Part shown: positions 22,670 to 32,731 of the stretch, piece by piece | How positions within the stretch are numbered: position 1 is the first letter of the stretch | Layout of the letters: each line of letters starts with the position of its first letter | Assembly: GCF_036898095.1 (NCBI RefSeq) | Contig: NC_090743.1 | Coordinates: 13,901,925-13,965,924 of the forward strand | Source of the DNA: Palaemon carinicauda | Lineage: Eukaryota; Arthropoda; Malacostraca; Decapoda; Palaemonidae | Direction of reading: 5' to 3' | Length of the DNA stretch: 64,000 nucleotides | Translations under genes and position numbers: made by a program | The notes under the pieces: generated by a model | What the model was told of the DNA's origin: nothing | The model's database searches: none | Seen by the model: the letters and a program-made list of their open reading frames with translations, nothing else

Positions 22670-24041
22670 TTATGGGAATGTAGTGGCTGAGCCCTCGCCT
22701 ACTACTGCATTCGTTGCTACGAATGGTCCCAGGGTGTAGCAGTACTCGTAAAGAGACTGGACATCTTTGAGATAGAATGATGCGAACACTGACTTGCTTC
22801 TCCAATAGGTTGCATCCATAACACTCTGCAGAGAATGGCTCTGTTTGAAGGCCACTGAAGTAGCCACAGCTCCCACTTCACGTGTCCTTACCTTCAGCAA
22901 AGCAAGGTCTTCTTCCTTCAGATGAGAATGTGCTTCCCTAATCAGAAGCCTGAATAGTAAGAAACTGAGTTCTTAGAACTTGGAAAAGAAGGTTTCTTGA
23001 TAGCACACCATAACGCTTTTGATTGTCCTCGTAAAGGTTAAGACCTTTTTAGATAGTACCTAAGAGCTCTAACTGGGCAAAGTACTCTCTCCAGTTCATT
23101 CCCCACCAAGTTGGACAGGCTTGGGATCTCGAACGACTTAGGCCAAGGACGTGAAGGAAGCTCGTTTAGCAAAAACCGAGCTGCAAGGAACATGTAGCCG
23201 TTTCAGATGTGAAAACAATGATCCTGCTGAAGGCGTGGATCTCACTTACTCTTTTAGCTGTTGTCAAGCACACGAGGAAAAGAGTTTTTAATGTGAGGTC
23301 CTAAAAAGAGGCTGATTGGAGAGGTTCAAATCTTGATGACATAAGGAACCTTAGGACCACGTCTAGATTCCAGCCTGGAGTGGACAACCGACGTTCCTTT
23401 GAGGTCTCAAAAGACCTAGGGAGGTCCTGTAGATCTTTGTTGGTGGAAAGATCCAAGCCTCTGTGGCGGAAAACCGCTGCCAACATACTTCTGTAACCCT
23501 TGATCGTAGGAGCTGAAAGGGATCTTACTTTCCTTAGATATAACAGGAAGTCAGCAATCTGGGTTACAGTGGTACTGGTTGAGGAAACTGCATTGGTCTT
23601 GTACCAGCTACGGAAGACTTCCCCTTGAGACTGATAGATTCTGAGAGTGGATGTTCTCCTTGCTTTGGCAATCGCTCTGGCTGCCTCCTTCGAAAAGCCC
23701 CTAGCTCTTGAGAGTCTTTCGAAAGTCTGAAGGCAGTCAGACGAAGAGCGTGGAGGTTTGGGTGTACCTTCTTTACGTGAGGTAGACGTAGAAGGTTCAC
23801 TCCTAGAGGAAGAGTCCTGGGAATGTCGACCAGCCATTGCAGTACCTCTAAGAACCATTCTCTCGCGGGCCAGAGCGGAGCCAACCAACGTCAGCCGTGT
23901 CCCTTTGCGAGAGGAGAACTTCAGAAGTACCCTGTTGACAATCTTGAACGGCGGGAATGCATACAGGTCGAGATGGAACCAATCCAGCAGAAAAGCATCC
24001 ACGTGAACTGCTGCTGGGTCTGGAATCGGAGAACAATACAA
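22670..24041 (-). pseudogene. Tyrosine recombinase (element B), frameshifted
   Basis: The N-terminal SAM-like part is open at 23301-24041: 'KARRTSTLRIYQSQGEVFRS', 'VTQIADFLLYLRK' and 'SAPTIKGYRSMLAAVF'. After a stop at about 23301 the minus strand continues with 'LTTAKRVSEIHAFS' (box I Arg region). The C-terminal part at 22670-22900 reads 'SHSLQSVMDATYWRSKSVFA' and 'SFYLKD', with the presumed nucleophilic Tyr. The usual H-x-x-R of box II is degenerate there ('TREVGAVATS', His and Arg replaced), so the copy should be inactive. Several stops lie between. This enzyme integrates the circular DNA copy in DIRS elements instead of a DDE integrase. Confidence 0.85.
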
Positions 24042-24274
24042 CAGGAGTCTCTAGGTTATCGAGGTAGCGAACAGATCTATGGTTGGCTGACCCCACAGGG
24101 CCCAAAGTCTGCTGCAAACATTCTTGTGAAGGGTCCACTCTGTGGGGATGACCTGACCCTTCCGGCTGAGGTGATATGCCATGACATTCATACCGCCCTG
24201 AATGAACCTCGTTACCAGCGTGAGCTTTCGATCTTTAGACCAGATGAGGAGGTCCCTTGCGATCTAGAACAACT

Positions 24275-24535
24275 TCACGAAAGAGTCCCTCCCTGCTTGA
24301 AGATGTAAGCCAGGGCTGTGGTGTTGTCAGAGTCCACCTCCACCACTTTGTTAAGCTGGAGGGACTTGAAGTTTATCAAGGCCAGAAGAACCGCCAACAA
24401 CTCCTTGCAATTGATGTGAAGTGTCCTTTGCTCCTGATTCCATGTTCCCGAGCATTCCTGTCCGTCCAAAGTCGCACCCCAGCCCGTGTCTGATGCGTCC
24501 GAGAGGAGACGGCGGTCGGGTTTCTGAACAGCCAA
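24275..24535 (-). CDS. RNase H domain (element B)
   Basis: An 86-codon frame with 'LLSDASDTGWGATLDG' (first catalytic Asp), 'LHINCKELLAVLLALINFK' (Glu), 'VEVDSDNTTALAYI' (second Asp, DN pair). Lies between the RT remnant and the recombinase, as expected. The frame is open within itself but shifted relative to the flanking domains, so it belongs to a broken polyprotein. Confidence 0.85.
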   Translation of the reverse strand: MAVQKPDRRLLSDASDTGWGATLDGQECSGTWNQEQRTLHINCKELLAVLLALINFKSLQLNKVVEVDSDNTTALAYIFKQGGTLS

Positions 24536-24738
24536 AGGTAGACTTCCTTGAGAAGAAAGCTGTTCTTACACCACGCGAGAGAAGACCTCCTCTCTTCGGA
24601 AACAGGAACTGAGACCGTCTCTAGCGTCATGTCCTTTATCCAGTGAGCAGCTAGATGATACTGAAGGGGGGGGAGGTGGAGTCTCCCTAACACGATGAAC
24701 AGGGCCAGCGATGAAAGTGTCCCTGTTAGACTCATCCA

Positions 24739-25228
24739 CTACCTGACTGAGCATCGGTTCCTTCTCAGCATGCTCTGGATGCATTCTAGGGCTTGGAAGA
24801 TCCTTGGGGCCGACGGAAAAGCCCGAAAAGCTCGACTCTGAAGATCCATACCCAGGGAGACAATGGTCTGGGATGGGACGAGCTGAGACTCCTCAAAATT
24901 GACCAGGAGGCCCAGTTCCTTGGTCAGATCCATAGTCCATCTGAGAATCTCCAGACAGCGACGACTTGTGGGAGCTCTTAAAAGCCAGTCGTCTGACGGA
25001 GCCGGACACAAGATCATGGTACTGCTGCACAGTCTGTGAACTGTCAACCATGGGGAAGCGAGGAAGTACAGTGACAACCCGAAGCTGTCTAGACTGTCTG
25101 GGTCGTACAGACAACTCCCTATCGGGTTGCTGAGGTTGCCGCACTGCGTCACAACAAGTCACTTCTGCTGGTTGTTGAACGTCTTCCCAGTGACACACTG
25201 ACTCCGTAAACAAAAAATCCTCTAACAA
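24739..25228 (-). pseudogene. Reverse transcriptase remnant (element B)
   Basis: Readable motifs: 'PSDDWLLRAP' (the YLDDWL box with its Tyr-Leu lost), 'LVNFEESQLVPSQTIVSLGM' and 'RAFRAFPSAPRIFQALECI'. These match the corresponding region of element A. The fingers and motifs A-B are missing or scrambled upstream (25230-26140), so this RT cannot function. Confidence 0.75.
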
Positions 25229-26143
25229 GGACTAAGCTTGGACTGCATGTCTTGCAACACAGCTCAAGGTCTATGGGAGCAGGTGTGGTAACAGACGGGG
25301 TTAGCGACTGAAGTGGAACCATTACCTTCCCTGGAAGCATGTTATGCTTAAATAAAAGTCCATAAGAGGCTACGCAGCTAAAGGCTCCTCTCCAAATGAC
25401 AGAGTCCTCAAGGGAATATCAGAAGGAGGGAGAAAAGCACTTTCTCATCTACAGGGACCATATCCGAGAAAAGCTAAGTTCTCTCAGTGAGGGTTTCACT
25501 GGTGCAAAAGCAGCAGACTAGAAGGCAACGTTATGAAACTGCTTGACAGTCTAGTGAGTTGGCAACAACCAAAGATGTGTGACTGAGAAGCATGCGGTAA
25601 GGTATGCAGAGCATGTTGTATGCAGAGCATGCTGTAGTTAGAGCATGCTGTAAGGTAAGCAGAGCGTGTTGCATGGCGTGTAACATTTCTCAGAAATTCC
25701 ATGACCAGTGCTAGAGTGAGTAATATCGCATTACTGTCCATTGAAAGTGCACGTGCCGAGGGAATTGATTTAGACTGTTTTGTTGATGAATTTGATAGCC
25801 GGCATGATAATCGTAGAATTAAGCTGCACTAAATGTACTATAATCTACTTCACCTCAGGAAAGGGAAACTCGCCCTGTTGGCAACACTGCATACTTCATG
25901 CATGCTTGCATGGGGTTTTAATATCAACATAATATTTACCTTACATTCATAACTCATGATTCATTTTTGTTATGAAGATATTTTTGCCATATTTTGCGAT
26001 TTTGTTAAAAATATATTGCAAGGAATACATATATATTTTTATATTAAGTAATACAAATAACCTCCATTATCATAATGTTTGTGTAGGCATACATGTATAT
26101 GATTACAAATGCAAGTTATGAAAGTAATGAGGTGTTATTATTG
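25229..26143 (-). other. Unassigned part of element B between gag-like and RT
   Basis: Expected to code for the N-terminal half of RT but I find no RT motif. It includes short imperfect tandem repeats around 25590-25680 built on 'agagcatg(c/t)tgta', and ordinary AT-rich sequence from 25750 that may be a separate insertion or replacement. Confidence 0.45.
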
Positions 26144-27253
26144 TCATTTGTTATTCCCAAGTTGAATGGGAAGAGGCTCAAGTTGAGGAGAAAGTGGCAG
26201 ATGCATGCGTTGAGGTGGCTGACTCATAGCATGAGGTTGCTGCCTCAAGAGTTGCGCTTGCTGTAAGGGTTGCGGATGCGCAGTAGCAGGTTCCTGAGGA
26301 ACAAGTTGAGGTTCCTGAGGTGTGAGCTGCAAGAGTTGAGGTAGCGGCTGCGCAGAACGCAGTTCTTGTCTCGCGAGTTGAGGTTCCTGAGGTGCTAGCC
26401 TAAGGAGTTGAGGCTCTCGCTTTGAGGAGGGTTGAGGTCGCTGCAGCGAGTGCTGAGGTGGCTGCCTCATTGATGGAAGAGGTTGTCGTACCTCAAGAGA
26501 TTGTTGCCTCGCTGGTGGAACCGCAAGCGGAAGCGGAGGAAGTAAGGCATAAGATTCCTGCTCCCATTGCTGAGGTTGCCTTAAGGAAGGCGGAGGTTGC
26601 TGCACACCGCTGGTAACTGGCAACTCAGTACGCGGTAAGGTATCCTGAGGAACCTCAACATCGTACGCCTGGCAGACTGGACTGCGGTGAGGCGGAGCGA
26701 TCGCAGGAGGAGGTGTAACCTTCTCAGCCTGACACTCACGCATTAAGACCGCAAGCTGTGACTGCATGGACTGCAGCAAAGTCATCTTGGGGTCGGCAGA
26801 CGCTAAGGTCTGCTGAGGCAAAGCCTTAACAGAAGATGAGGTCTGTTGCGGCATCACCTTACCTCTCTTAGGAGGTGTGCAGTCACCTGATGACTGCGGA
26901 GAGTCAGAGCTAACCCAATGACTGCATCCGGGTTGTTGAACTCTAGAGGTCTGGACTTTACGTTTAAGAGGTCTTGAGACCTGAGTCCAGCGTTTTCTCC
27001 CCGAAATTTCTTCTGCAGACGAGTAAAATAAGGGCTCAATCGTCTGCGGGTGGGAGTGACGGTTTCTGTAAGACACGCCCGCAACCACCGAGGATACTTC
27101 TGTGCGCCGATCAAGGCCTGCCGAACCCTTTTGCCCTTCGACATTGCTTCTCCCCTGGGCTTGGGAGCTTGCAAGAGGTCCCGGACTGGGAGGACGACTG
27201 GCACGCACAGAAGTACCCTCACGCACAACACTGACACACTTTGCGCTAATCAC
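26144..27253 (-). CDS. Gag-like ORF1, Gln/Pro-rich (element B)
   Basis: The longest frame of element B, 369 codons and uninterrupted. The N-terminal ~110 residues are Arg/Ser-rich, with a basic patch ('RPLKRKVQTSR'). The middle has 'SMQSQLAVLMRECQAEK', which could form a short helix. The C-terminal ~170 residues are Pro/Gln/Leu-rich repeats of 'PQEPQL', 'LRQPQQ' and similar, encoded by imperfect ~15-18 base tandem repeats. It occupies the ORF1 position, first in the element, so a structural or nucleic-acid-binding role is inferred. The start shown is the first codon of the open frame and may not be the true one. Confidence 0.6.
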   Translation of the reverse strand: MISAKCVSVVREGTSVRASRPPSPGPLASSQAQGRSNVEGQKGSAGLDRRTEVSSVVAGVSYRNRHSHPQTIEPLFYSSAEEISGRKRWTQVSRPLKRKVQTSRVQQPGCSHWVSSDSPQSSGDCTPPKRGKVMPQQTSSSVKALPQQTLASADPKMTLLQSMQSQLAVLMRECQAEKVTPPPAIAPPHRSPVCQAYDVEVPQDTLPRTELPVTSGVQQPPPSLRQPQQWEQESYALLPPLPLAVPPARQQSLEVRQPLPSMRQPPQHSLQRPQPSSKREPQLLRLAPQEPQLARQELRSAQPLPQLLQLTPQEPQLVPQEPATAHPQPLQQAQLLRQQPHAMSQPPQRMHLPLSPQLEPLPIQLGNNK

Positions 27254-27601
27254 TTATCACTTTTGAATTTCTGTTTGCACTTATTTCACTGAACTCGAAA
27301 CTTTAAGTGGTTTGTACCTGAAACACGCAATTCTATCCTTCCTTAAAAGTTAGTAATTGCGAAAACAGAATTACAATGTAACAGAAAAATCTAATGAAAG
27401 ATAAATAATTCAGTGGCTGGAAAGAGACTAAACACTAGATCAAATAAACTACGTTTAAAATCTCTCACCGCATAAAGCTTGAGAACAAGAATAAACTCTA
27501 GAAACGTTTACCTTCTTCCCCTAAAGAGACTAGGGAGAAGAGCAAAAACGATAACAACGTTACTCGCTTGAACGAAACGTTTATCCAGCTCTCTCTCCCT
27601 C

Positions 27602-27633
27602 CGTCTCTATCTCTCTCTCTCTCTCTCTCTCTA
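27602..27633. repeat. (CT)n microsatellite
   Basis: About 16 dinucleotide units of CT inside the 5' untranslated part of element B. Confidence 0.9.
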
Positions 27634-28410
27634 GACTTAGAACCTGAGAGAAGAGCCCAATCATATATACTCGTTAAAACATATTATTGTTAAAGGAAAA
27701 AAACTGAAAGATTTCCCAAATAAAAAGTTCCTTTATTAGAATTAAAACCATTAAGCTAAGAAAGAATGAACAAAACGCTATAAACGGTTTACTCTTACTG
27801 CAACGTGACACCGTGAAAATTCTCTCTCTATCGTAACGATAGAGCGCAAGTTGAACGTTCTGAACGTCAACAACTGCAGAGACAAAACAAAACGTTAGTT
27901 CAACTTTGAAACAGTACGAGACTATCAAAGAAATTCTTTCAAAAACATTAAAATAGCATAATATATTAACAGGTAAAACCGAAATGACGGGCTCAATGTT
28001 AATTAACTTCGGTACAAGAAAAGACCGCCTACTATTAGGAAAGGTCGAATATAAAAATTAATTTTAATAAATTTATAAAAAAGGAAGTTAATCGAAGAGG
28101 CCTATAAAAGGCGGAGAGATATAAAATAAATCTATAACTTTTGTTAAGCAAAATTAAGAAAGAGAGTCTATACTCTCTTAGACACCAACACTTCCGTCTA
28201 AGGGAAGGGTCGGCCATTTAAAGGTGAAAGAGAGTTCATACTCTCTTCGTCACCATAATTAATCAAATTAATTCCAAAAGCTAGCTAAGCTAATAATAAA
28301 ACTTCCTGAATAGCGAAAGCTGAAATCTTAGAGCAATACTTCATCAAAAACCGTGAACAAGACTCCAAAATTATAAGCGTATCCATGAACGTCTTGCCGG
28401 AAGCACGACA

Positions 28411-28570
28411 GAGGAAAAATTGAAGTGGTGTCAACAAGAAGTACTGCAGTACCTGGCCACAGGTGGCGCTTGTGAGTACACCCCCCTCTTGTATAGCGAT
28501 CGCTGGCGTATCCCTTCCGTAGAATTCTGTCGGGCAACGGAGTTGACAGCTACATGATTATCGGGTAAGT
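28411..28570 (-). repeat. Inverted terminal repeat of element B, 5' side
   Basis: Partner of 21993-22152, identical as read by hand, including a run of six C opposite six G. Only ~18 bases separate its end from the C-type terminal sequence beginning at about 28588. Confidence 0.93.
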
Positions 28571-28587
28571 TTAATATTGAAAATTGT

Positions 28588-28780
28588 AATTTTCCCAATG
28601 ATACAAAACTAGAGCTATTTATGAGGGTTATCTTTCAGCGAAGCTGGAAGACTAACCATAAAGACTTTTAAGCGAGGTATACCAACCGACCCGCTAGTTA
28701 GTGGTGGTAGTGGTGGGGGGGGGTTAGCAGGGTAGCTGGCTACCCCTCTCACTAACACAAGTGTGTCGGACTTGCTTTTC
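28588..28780 (+). repeat. Inverted terminal repeat of element C, 3' side
   Basis: Carries 'atctttcagcgaagctgg' and, further in, 'ccgctagttagtggtggtag'. The right end (35540-35720) is a diverged reverse complement, roughly 70 percent by eye. Confidence 0.75.
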
Positions 28781-28828
28781 ATTGAAGGCAGGACTTTTTA
28801 GGGGGACAGGTGATGGCGGGACAATTTG

Positions 28829-28930
28829 TATAAATAGCTACTGGTCTGTATAGTTAGGAAAATTAAAAATTACTTCCAAATTTGTCATTTGTTCGAAAAC
28901 TAAATACAAACCCTTTCGCTATTTATAGAG
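28829..28930. repeat. Internal complementary region of element C
   Basis: Left half ('aaatagctactgg...tatagttaggaaaatt') is the reverse complement of C's left outer end at 28588-28620. Right half ('actaaatacaaaccctttcg', 'ctatttatagag') corresponds to the inverted right outer end at 35680-35715. It sits just inside the 3' terminal repeat, the same place as in element B. Confidence 0.75.
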
Positions 28931-29399
28931 ATGACTCACCTACAGTATCAGGAGGGTGGAAGTCCGCACCAAGTGGCTTGGCATTTGACCCGGGGTTTTC
29001 TTGTACTGGATTAGCATGTAACTAAGAGAAACCCTGACACCTCGCTAAAACTTCAGGCATCGCACATATAGCAGCTTGAGCAACCTGTTTGCTTGCGATA
29101 CTAGCAATGTGACTGTCTAGGTAAGATTTCTCTGAGATAAATACTGTAGGAATCTTAGCATCAACCATAGACGTTACACAATCCCACCTCATGGGGGGTA
29201 TGAGGACGTAACAAGTATTATTTCTATTCTAAGTTATATAAGGGAAATGGTTATTACCTGCAGATAGGAGAGGCAAACTTGCAGAGGACCATGGGTGCTG
29301 GTCCCCCAAAAAGGGAAGATGAAAGAAAGAAAGAGCCATTCATTCTTAACATTCACCCAAGACTAATCCTGGGTAACCTATGCCCTAAACCATCTGCTA

Positions 29400-29990
29400 C
29401 TTGTCCATCAGTGGGTCACATCTTGCAGGTAGTGGGCAGTAAAGGTCGTCTGACACTTATACACGCCAGCTTGCAGTACCTGCATCACAGAGTAGCTTCT
29501 TTTGAATACTAGGGACATACTAGTGCCCCTACATCATGAACTCTAGGTCGACGAGCAGGAGAGGGGTCGAGATTCATTGCACTGTCTATGACCCTGCGAA
29601 TCCACGATGAGATGGTATTTCTGTGAGCCTCCTCTTGAGCTTCCCCGTGCTGACGAAGAGTGCCGACACTCGGAGTTTAAGGTAATACCTTAAACTCCTC
29701 ACGGGCCAAAGTAACAGTTTATCTGGGTCATTGGTTACACAACGAAGACTACCAATTCAAAAGGGCCCAAGTCTAGGATCCGCTACACCAGGATTTTGAA
29801 TCTTTAGAATAAACTCAGGGATGAACCCAAGTGTTACCTCCGCCCATCTCCTTGAATGAGCGACGTCGTAGGATAGACCATGAAGTTTGCTAACTCTCTT
29901 GGCCGAAGTCAAAGCAAGCAAGAAAACCGTCTTCAAAGAGGTGGCGTTCTGTTGCCTGGCATAATGGTTCGTAGGGAGCACTCTTCAGAG
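29400..29990 (-). pseudogene. Tyrosine recombinase (element C), frameshifted
   Basis: The open piece at 29757-29981 contains 'TSLKTVFLLALTSAKRVSKL' and 'HGLSYDVAH', the box I region with its Arg. Downstream on the minus strand come 'LFVST', 'EEAHRNTISSWIRRVI', then 'RVHDVGAL' (box II, where the His is kept but the catalytic Arg is Gly) and 'TFTAHYLQDVTH' with the Tyr nucleophile. Two or more frameshifts separate these. Closely comparable to element B's recombinase. Confidence 0.78.
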
Positions 29991-30096
29991 ACTGAAGGAC
30001 ACAAACAATGTTCCAAGAAAATCTAACTACCGACTGGGGCACATAAGCTCATAACTTCGTATGAGGAGGACAACTCCAACAAAGAGGATTTATCAA

Positions 30097-30725
30097 ATTA
30101 TTATTATTATTATTATTAAATGCTAAGCTACAACCCTAGTTGGAAAAGCAGGATGCTATAAGCCCAGGGGCCCCAACAGGGAAAATAGCCCAGTGAGGAA
30201 AGGAAATAAGGAAATAAGGAGATAAGGAAAAATAGAACATTTTAGGAATAGTAACAATATTAAAATAAATATTTCCTATTTAAAATATAAAAACTTTAAC
30301 AGAACAAGAGGAAGAGAAACTAGATAGAAAAGTGTGCCCAAGTGTACCCTCAAGCAAGAGAACTCTAACCCAAGGCAGTGTAAGACCATGGTACAGAGGC
30401 TATGGCACTACCCAGGAATAGAGAACAATGGTTTGAGTTTGGAGTGTCCTTCTCCTAGAAGAGCTGCTTACCATAGCTAAAGAGTCTCTTCTACCCTTAC
30501 CAAGAGGAAAGTAGCCACTGAACAATTACAGTGCAGTAGTTAACCCCTTGGGTGAAGAAGAATTGTCTAGTAATCACAGTGTTGTCAGGTGTATGAGGAC
30601 AGAGGAGAATCTGTAAAGGATAGGCCACACTATTCGGTGTCTGTGTAGGCAAAGGGAAAGAACCGTAACCAGAGAGAAGGGTCCTATGTAGTACTGTCTG
30701 GCCAGTCAAAGGACCCCATAACTCA
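30097..30725 (-). repeat. Family R, copy 2 (inserted in element C)
   Basis: Minus orientation, with the (TTA)n tail at the low-coordinate end (30099-30118), then 'gctaagctacaaccctagtt' and the family body up to 'ggaccccataactc'. It lies between the recombinase and RNase H of element C, so it inserted after C. Confidence 0.85.
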
Positions 30726-30984
30726 GCTAAAAGATGAGCTGTAGCCTTTCACCGCTGAGACCGAGAGAAGCTTTTCCTCCCGAATGTAAACGAGGAACTT
30801 CGCTACTGTTGGAATAGTGGCATCAAGGGGGGAGATAAACATTCCATAACACCAACCACAGAACACTATCCACTTAGCCTGGTAGACTTAAGCTGAAGAT
30901 CGCCGCAGGTATTCCAGCCTTCCTACTTACAACTTGTTGCGAAAAGCCTCTCTGACAGAGGTGGCGCTGGGGGGTCTCCAGATG

Positions 30985-31560
30985 TTAATCAAATGCATCC
31001 TGCCAGAGAGCTTGGGGGTCTGGGACTGGGGAACAGTACAGAAGGAGCCTGAAGTTCAGGGACGTCGCGAACACATCCACAGTCGGGGATCCCCACAAAG
31101 TCACGACTTTGTTGCCTATCAGATGATTCAAAGACCACTCGGAGCCCACTATCTGAGTCGTTCTGCTCAGATTGTCCACGAGCACATTAATCTTGCCCGA
31201 AATGAAGCAGGATGATAGGGACACCGAGTTGTCTTCTGTCCTCCTTAACATCTCCCCTACTAGATGGCATAGGGGCTGCGAAAAGGTACAGCCTTTTTTG
31301 TTTTCAAAGGCCACTATTGTGGTGTTGTCGCTCATCAGCACCACAGAGTGACCCACCAGGAACTGTTGGAGAGCCAGGAAGGGTGCCCTCCTGTCTAAAA
31401 GATTTATGTGCTGGTACCTTTCGTAATTGAACCAAAGCTATGAGGTCATGTGGTGCAGCATGTGGGGCGGCCCCCCTTCTTTCGATGCATCCGAACAGAG
31501 CATTTATTCCAGGGGAGGTACGAGAAGGTCTGTCCCTCTGAGTAGGTTCTCTTCTGCCAC
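30985..31560 (-). pseudogene. RNase H domain and connection region (element C)
   Basis: The minus strand reads 'RGTDLLVPPLE', stop, 'LCSDASKEGG' (catalytic Asp in DAS), 'LFLVGHSVVLMSDNTTIVAF' style sequence with the DN pair, 'GKINVLVDNLSR', 'EWSLN', 'WGSPTVDVFATSLN' and 'YCSPVPDPQALWQDAF'. The last motifs are typical of the region linking RNase H to the recombinase in this group. The piece 30985-31356 is open; one stop and a shift lie upstream. Element D carries the same motifs on the plus strand. Confidence 0.78.
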
Positions 31561-31859
31561 CCATCATCAAAGGTCCGTCATCTGGTGTAGTCCCATGAGG
31601 ACCAACGTATGCGGGGAGTCAGTGTGCTGATTTCACCTAGATTTCAGCCACTAGACGGGCCAGGGATAACAAGTGACCTAAGAGACGCAACCACCGTTGG
31701 GCTGGAAGCTCTTCTCGTCTGAGGAAGGGGCTTGCAACAGGAGCACTAGGACCCACAGAGGAGGCCTTTAAGTAGGGACTACTCTAGAAGGAGAACGCGC
31801 CGCAGCGGGACGCGTCTCCGAGCGTCGCGTAGTCGAGCGCTTAGCTAAGACTCCTCAGG

Positions 31860-32350
31860 CTGTGAAAGGCACTGAGAGTTTAGCTGGATGCCTGTCTGAG
31901 GAATTGTCAAGCTCATCAACAGGTTCGGTCCGACGTCATTTGGAAGGTCTGGTTGAGGGGCTACGCACTAATGGACTGCACGTACCCCTACCTCTACCTC
32001 TAGACGAGGAACCTCTACACCTAAATCGCGAATACGCGGTTCGTGATCATGATGTTCGTGAACGCGAGCGTCTGGCTCTCGTTCGAGAATGGCATGAACA
32101 TCTCAAGTGCCTATCTCAAGAGCGTTGAGACCTACGGTCTCGTGAGCGCAAAGCTCTAGAGCGTGAGTATCTTCTAGGCGAAGATCACTTTGATTGTGAT
32201 GACCTACGATTATTACAATCTTCCAATCGTCGCGAACAACAATCAGGGGAAGAAGTTCCAGAAGTGCGAGGCGATGGCGATGCTCATCCCTTAGCACTGC
32301 TGATGGAAGGTGCGCTGATCCCGGGAAAATCATCACCTGCAACCTGAGGG
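31860..32350 (-). other. Arg/Ser-rich ORF1 tract (element C)
   Basis: The minus strand reads dense RS dipeptides such as 'SRSRALRSRDRRSQRS' with stops. The plus-strand open frame at 31862-32128 is its shadow. Comparable in position and style to the SP/RS tract of element A. Confidence 0.5.
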
Positions 32351-32433
32351 TTCCTAAGGGAAGAAACAGAGGGTTGAGGATTAAGGGATGACAAGGTCCC
32401 AGGATGGATAGAGGGTTCTTCATCAGCAGGGGG

Positions 32434-32724
32434 TCATTGGAGAGGCAAACGTGAACCATCACCTCGCCCACGCGTGGAAGGACCAGGGGAAAGCAACAGA
32501 TGGACCTCACACATCTCCAGAGCGTGAGATGTTGACGGCTCCAGAGAAGGTTCCCTCGTGGCACCACACTGAAGATGGCGCTGCAGCTCCTCCTTCGAAG
32601 GGGGTCCCAAAATCCCTAAGGACAACCACACCCGATATAAATCTGCAAGGGAAAAAGGCTCGCCAGCGGCTGGAGAAGGTGCTCCTCTAGGGGAAGCAAC
32701 AACCACACCAGTACCCTGGGGTTG
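32434..32724 (-). pseudogene. ORF1 segment with SLADLYRVW motif (element C)
   Basis: Matches element A's 17099-17449 at 'VWLSLGILGPPSKEEL'. Reading upstream (higher coordinates) the homology is cut at 32731 by the hAT insertion and resumes after 35075, near the cysteine-motif frame. Function unknown. Confidence 0.55.
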
Positions 32725-32731
32725 CCTAGAA
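32724..32731 (+). repeat. 8-bp target-site duplication of the hAT element, left copy
   Basis: 'gcctagaa', identical to 35075-35082. Confidence 0.93.

Larger units (their letters stand above)
21957..28592 (-). mobile_element. DIRS-like retrotransposon B with intact inverted termini and internal complementary region
   Basis: Lies in intron 1 of the PAFAH1B2-like gene. Bounded by 160-bp inverted terminal repeats (21993-22152 and 28411-28570) that I read as identical. Just inside the low-coordinate repeat, 22198-22285 joins inverted copies of both outer ends, as in DIRS-1. On the minus strand it reads gag-like (26144-27253), RT remnant (24739-25228), RNase H (24275-24535) and tyrosine recombinase (22670-24041). 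The N-terminal RT half is not found and several frameshifts exist, so it is defective. No target duplication is expected for this class and none is obvious. Confidence 0.88.
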
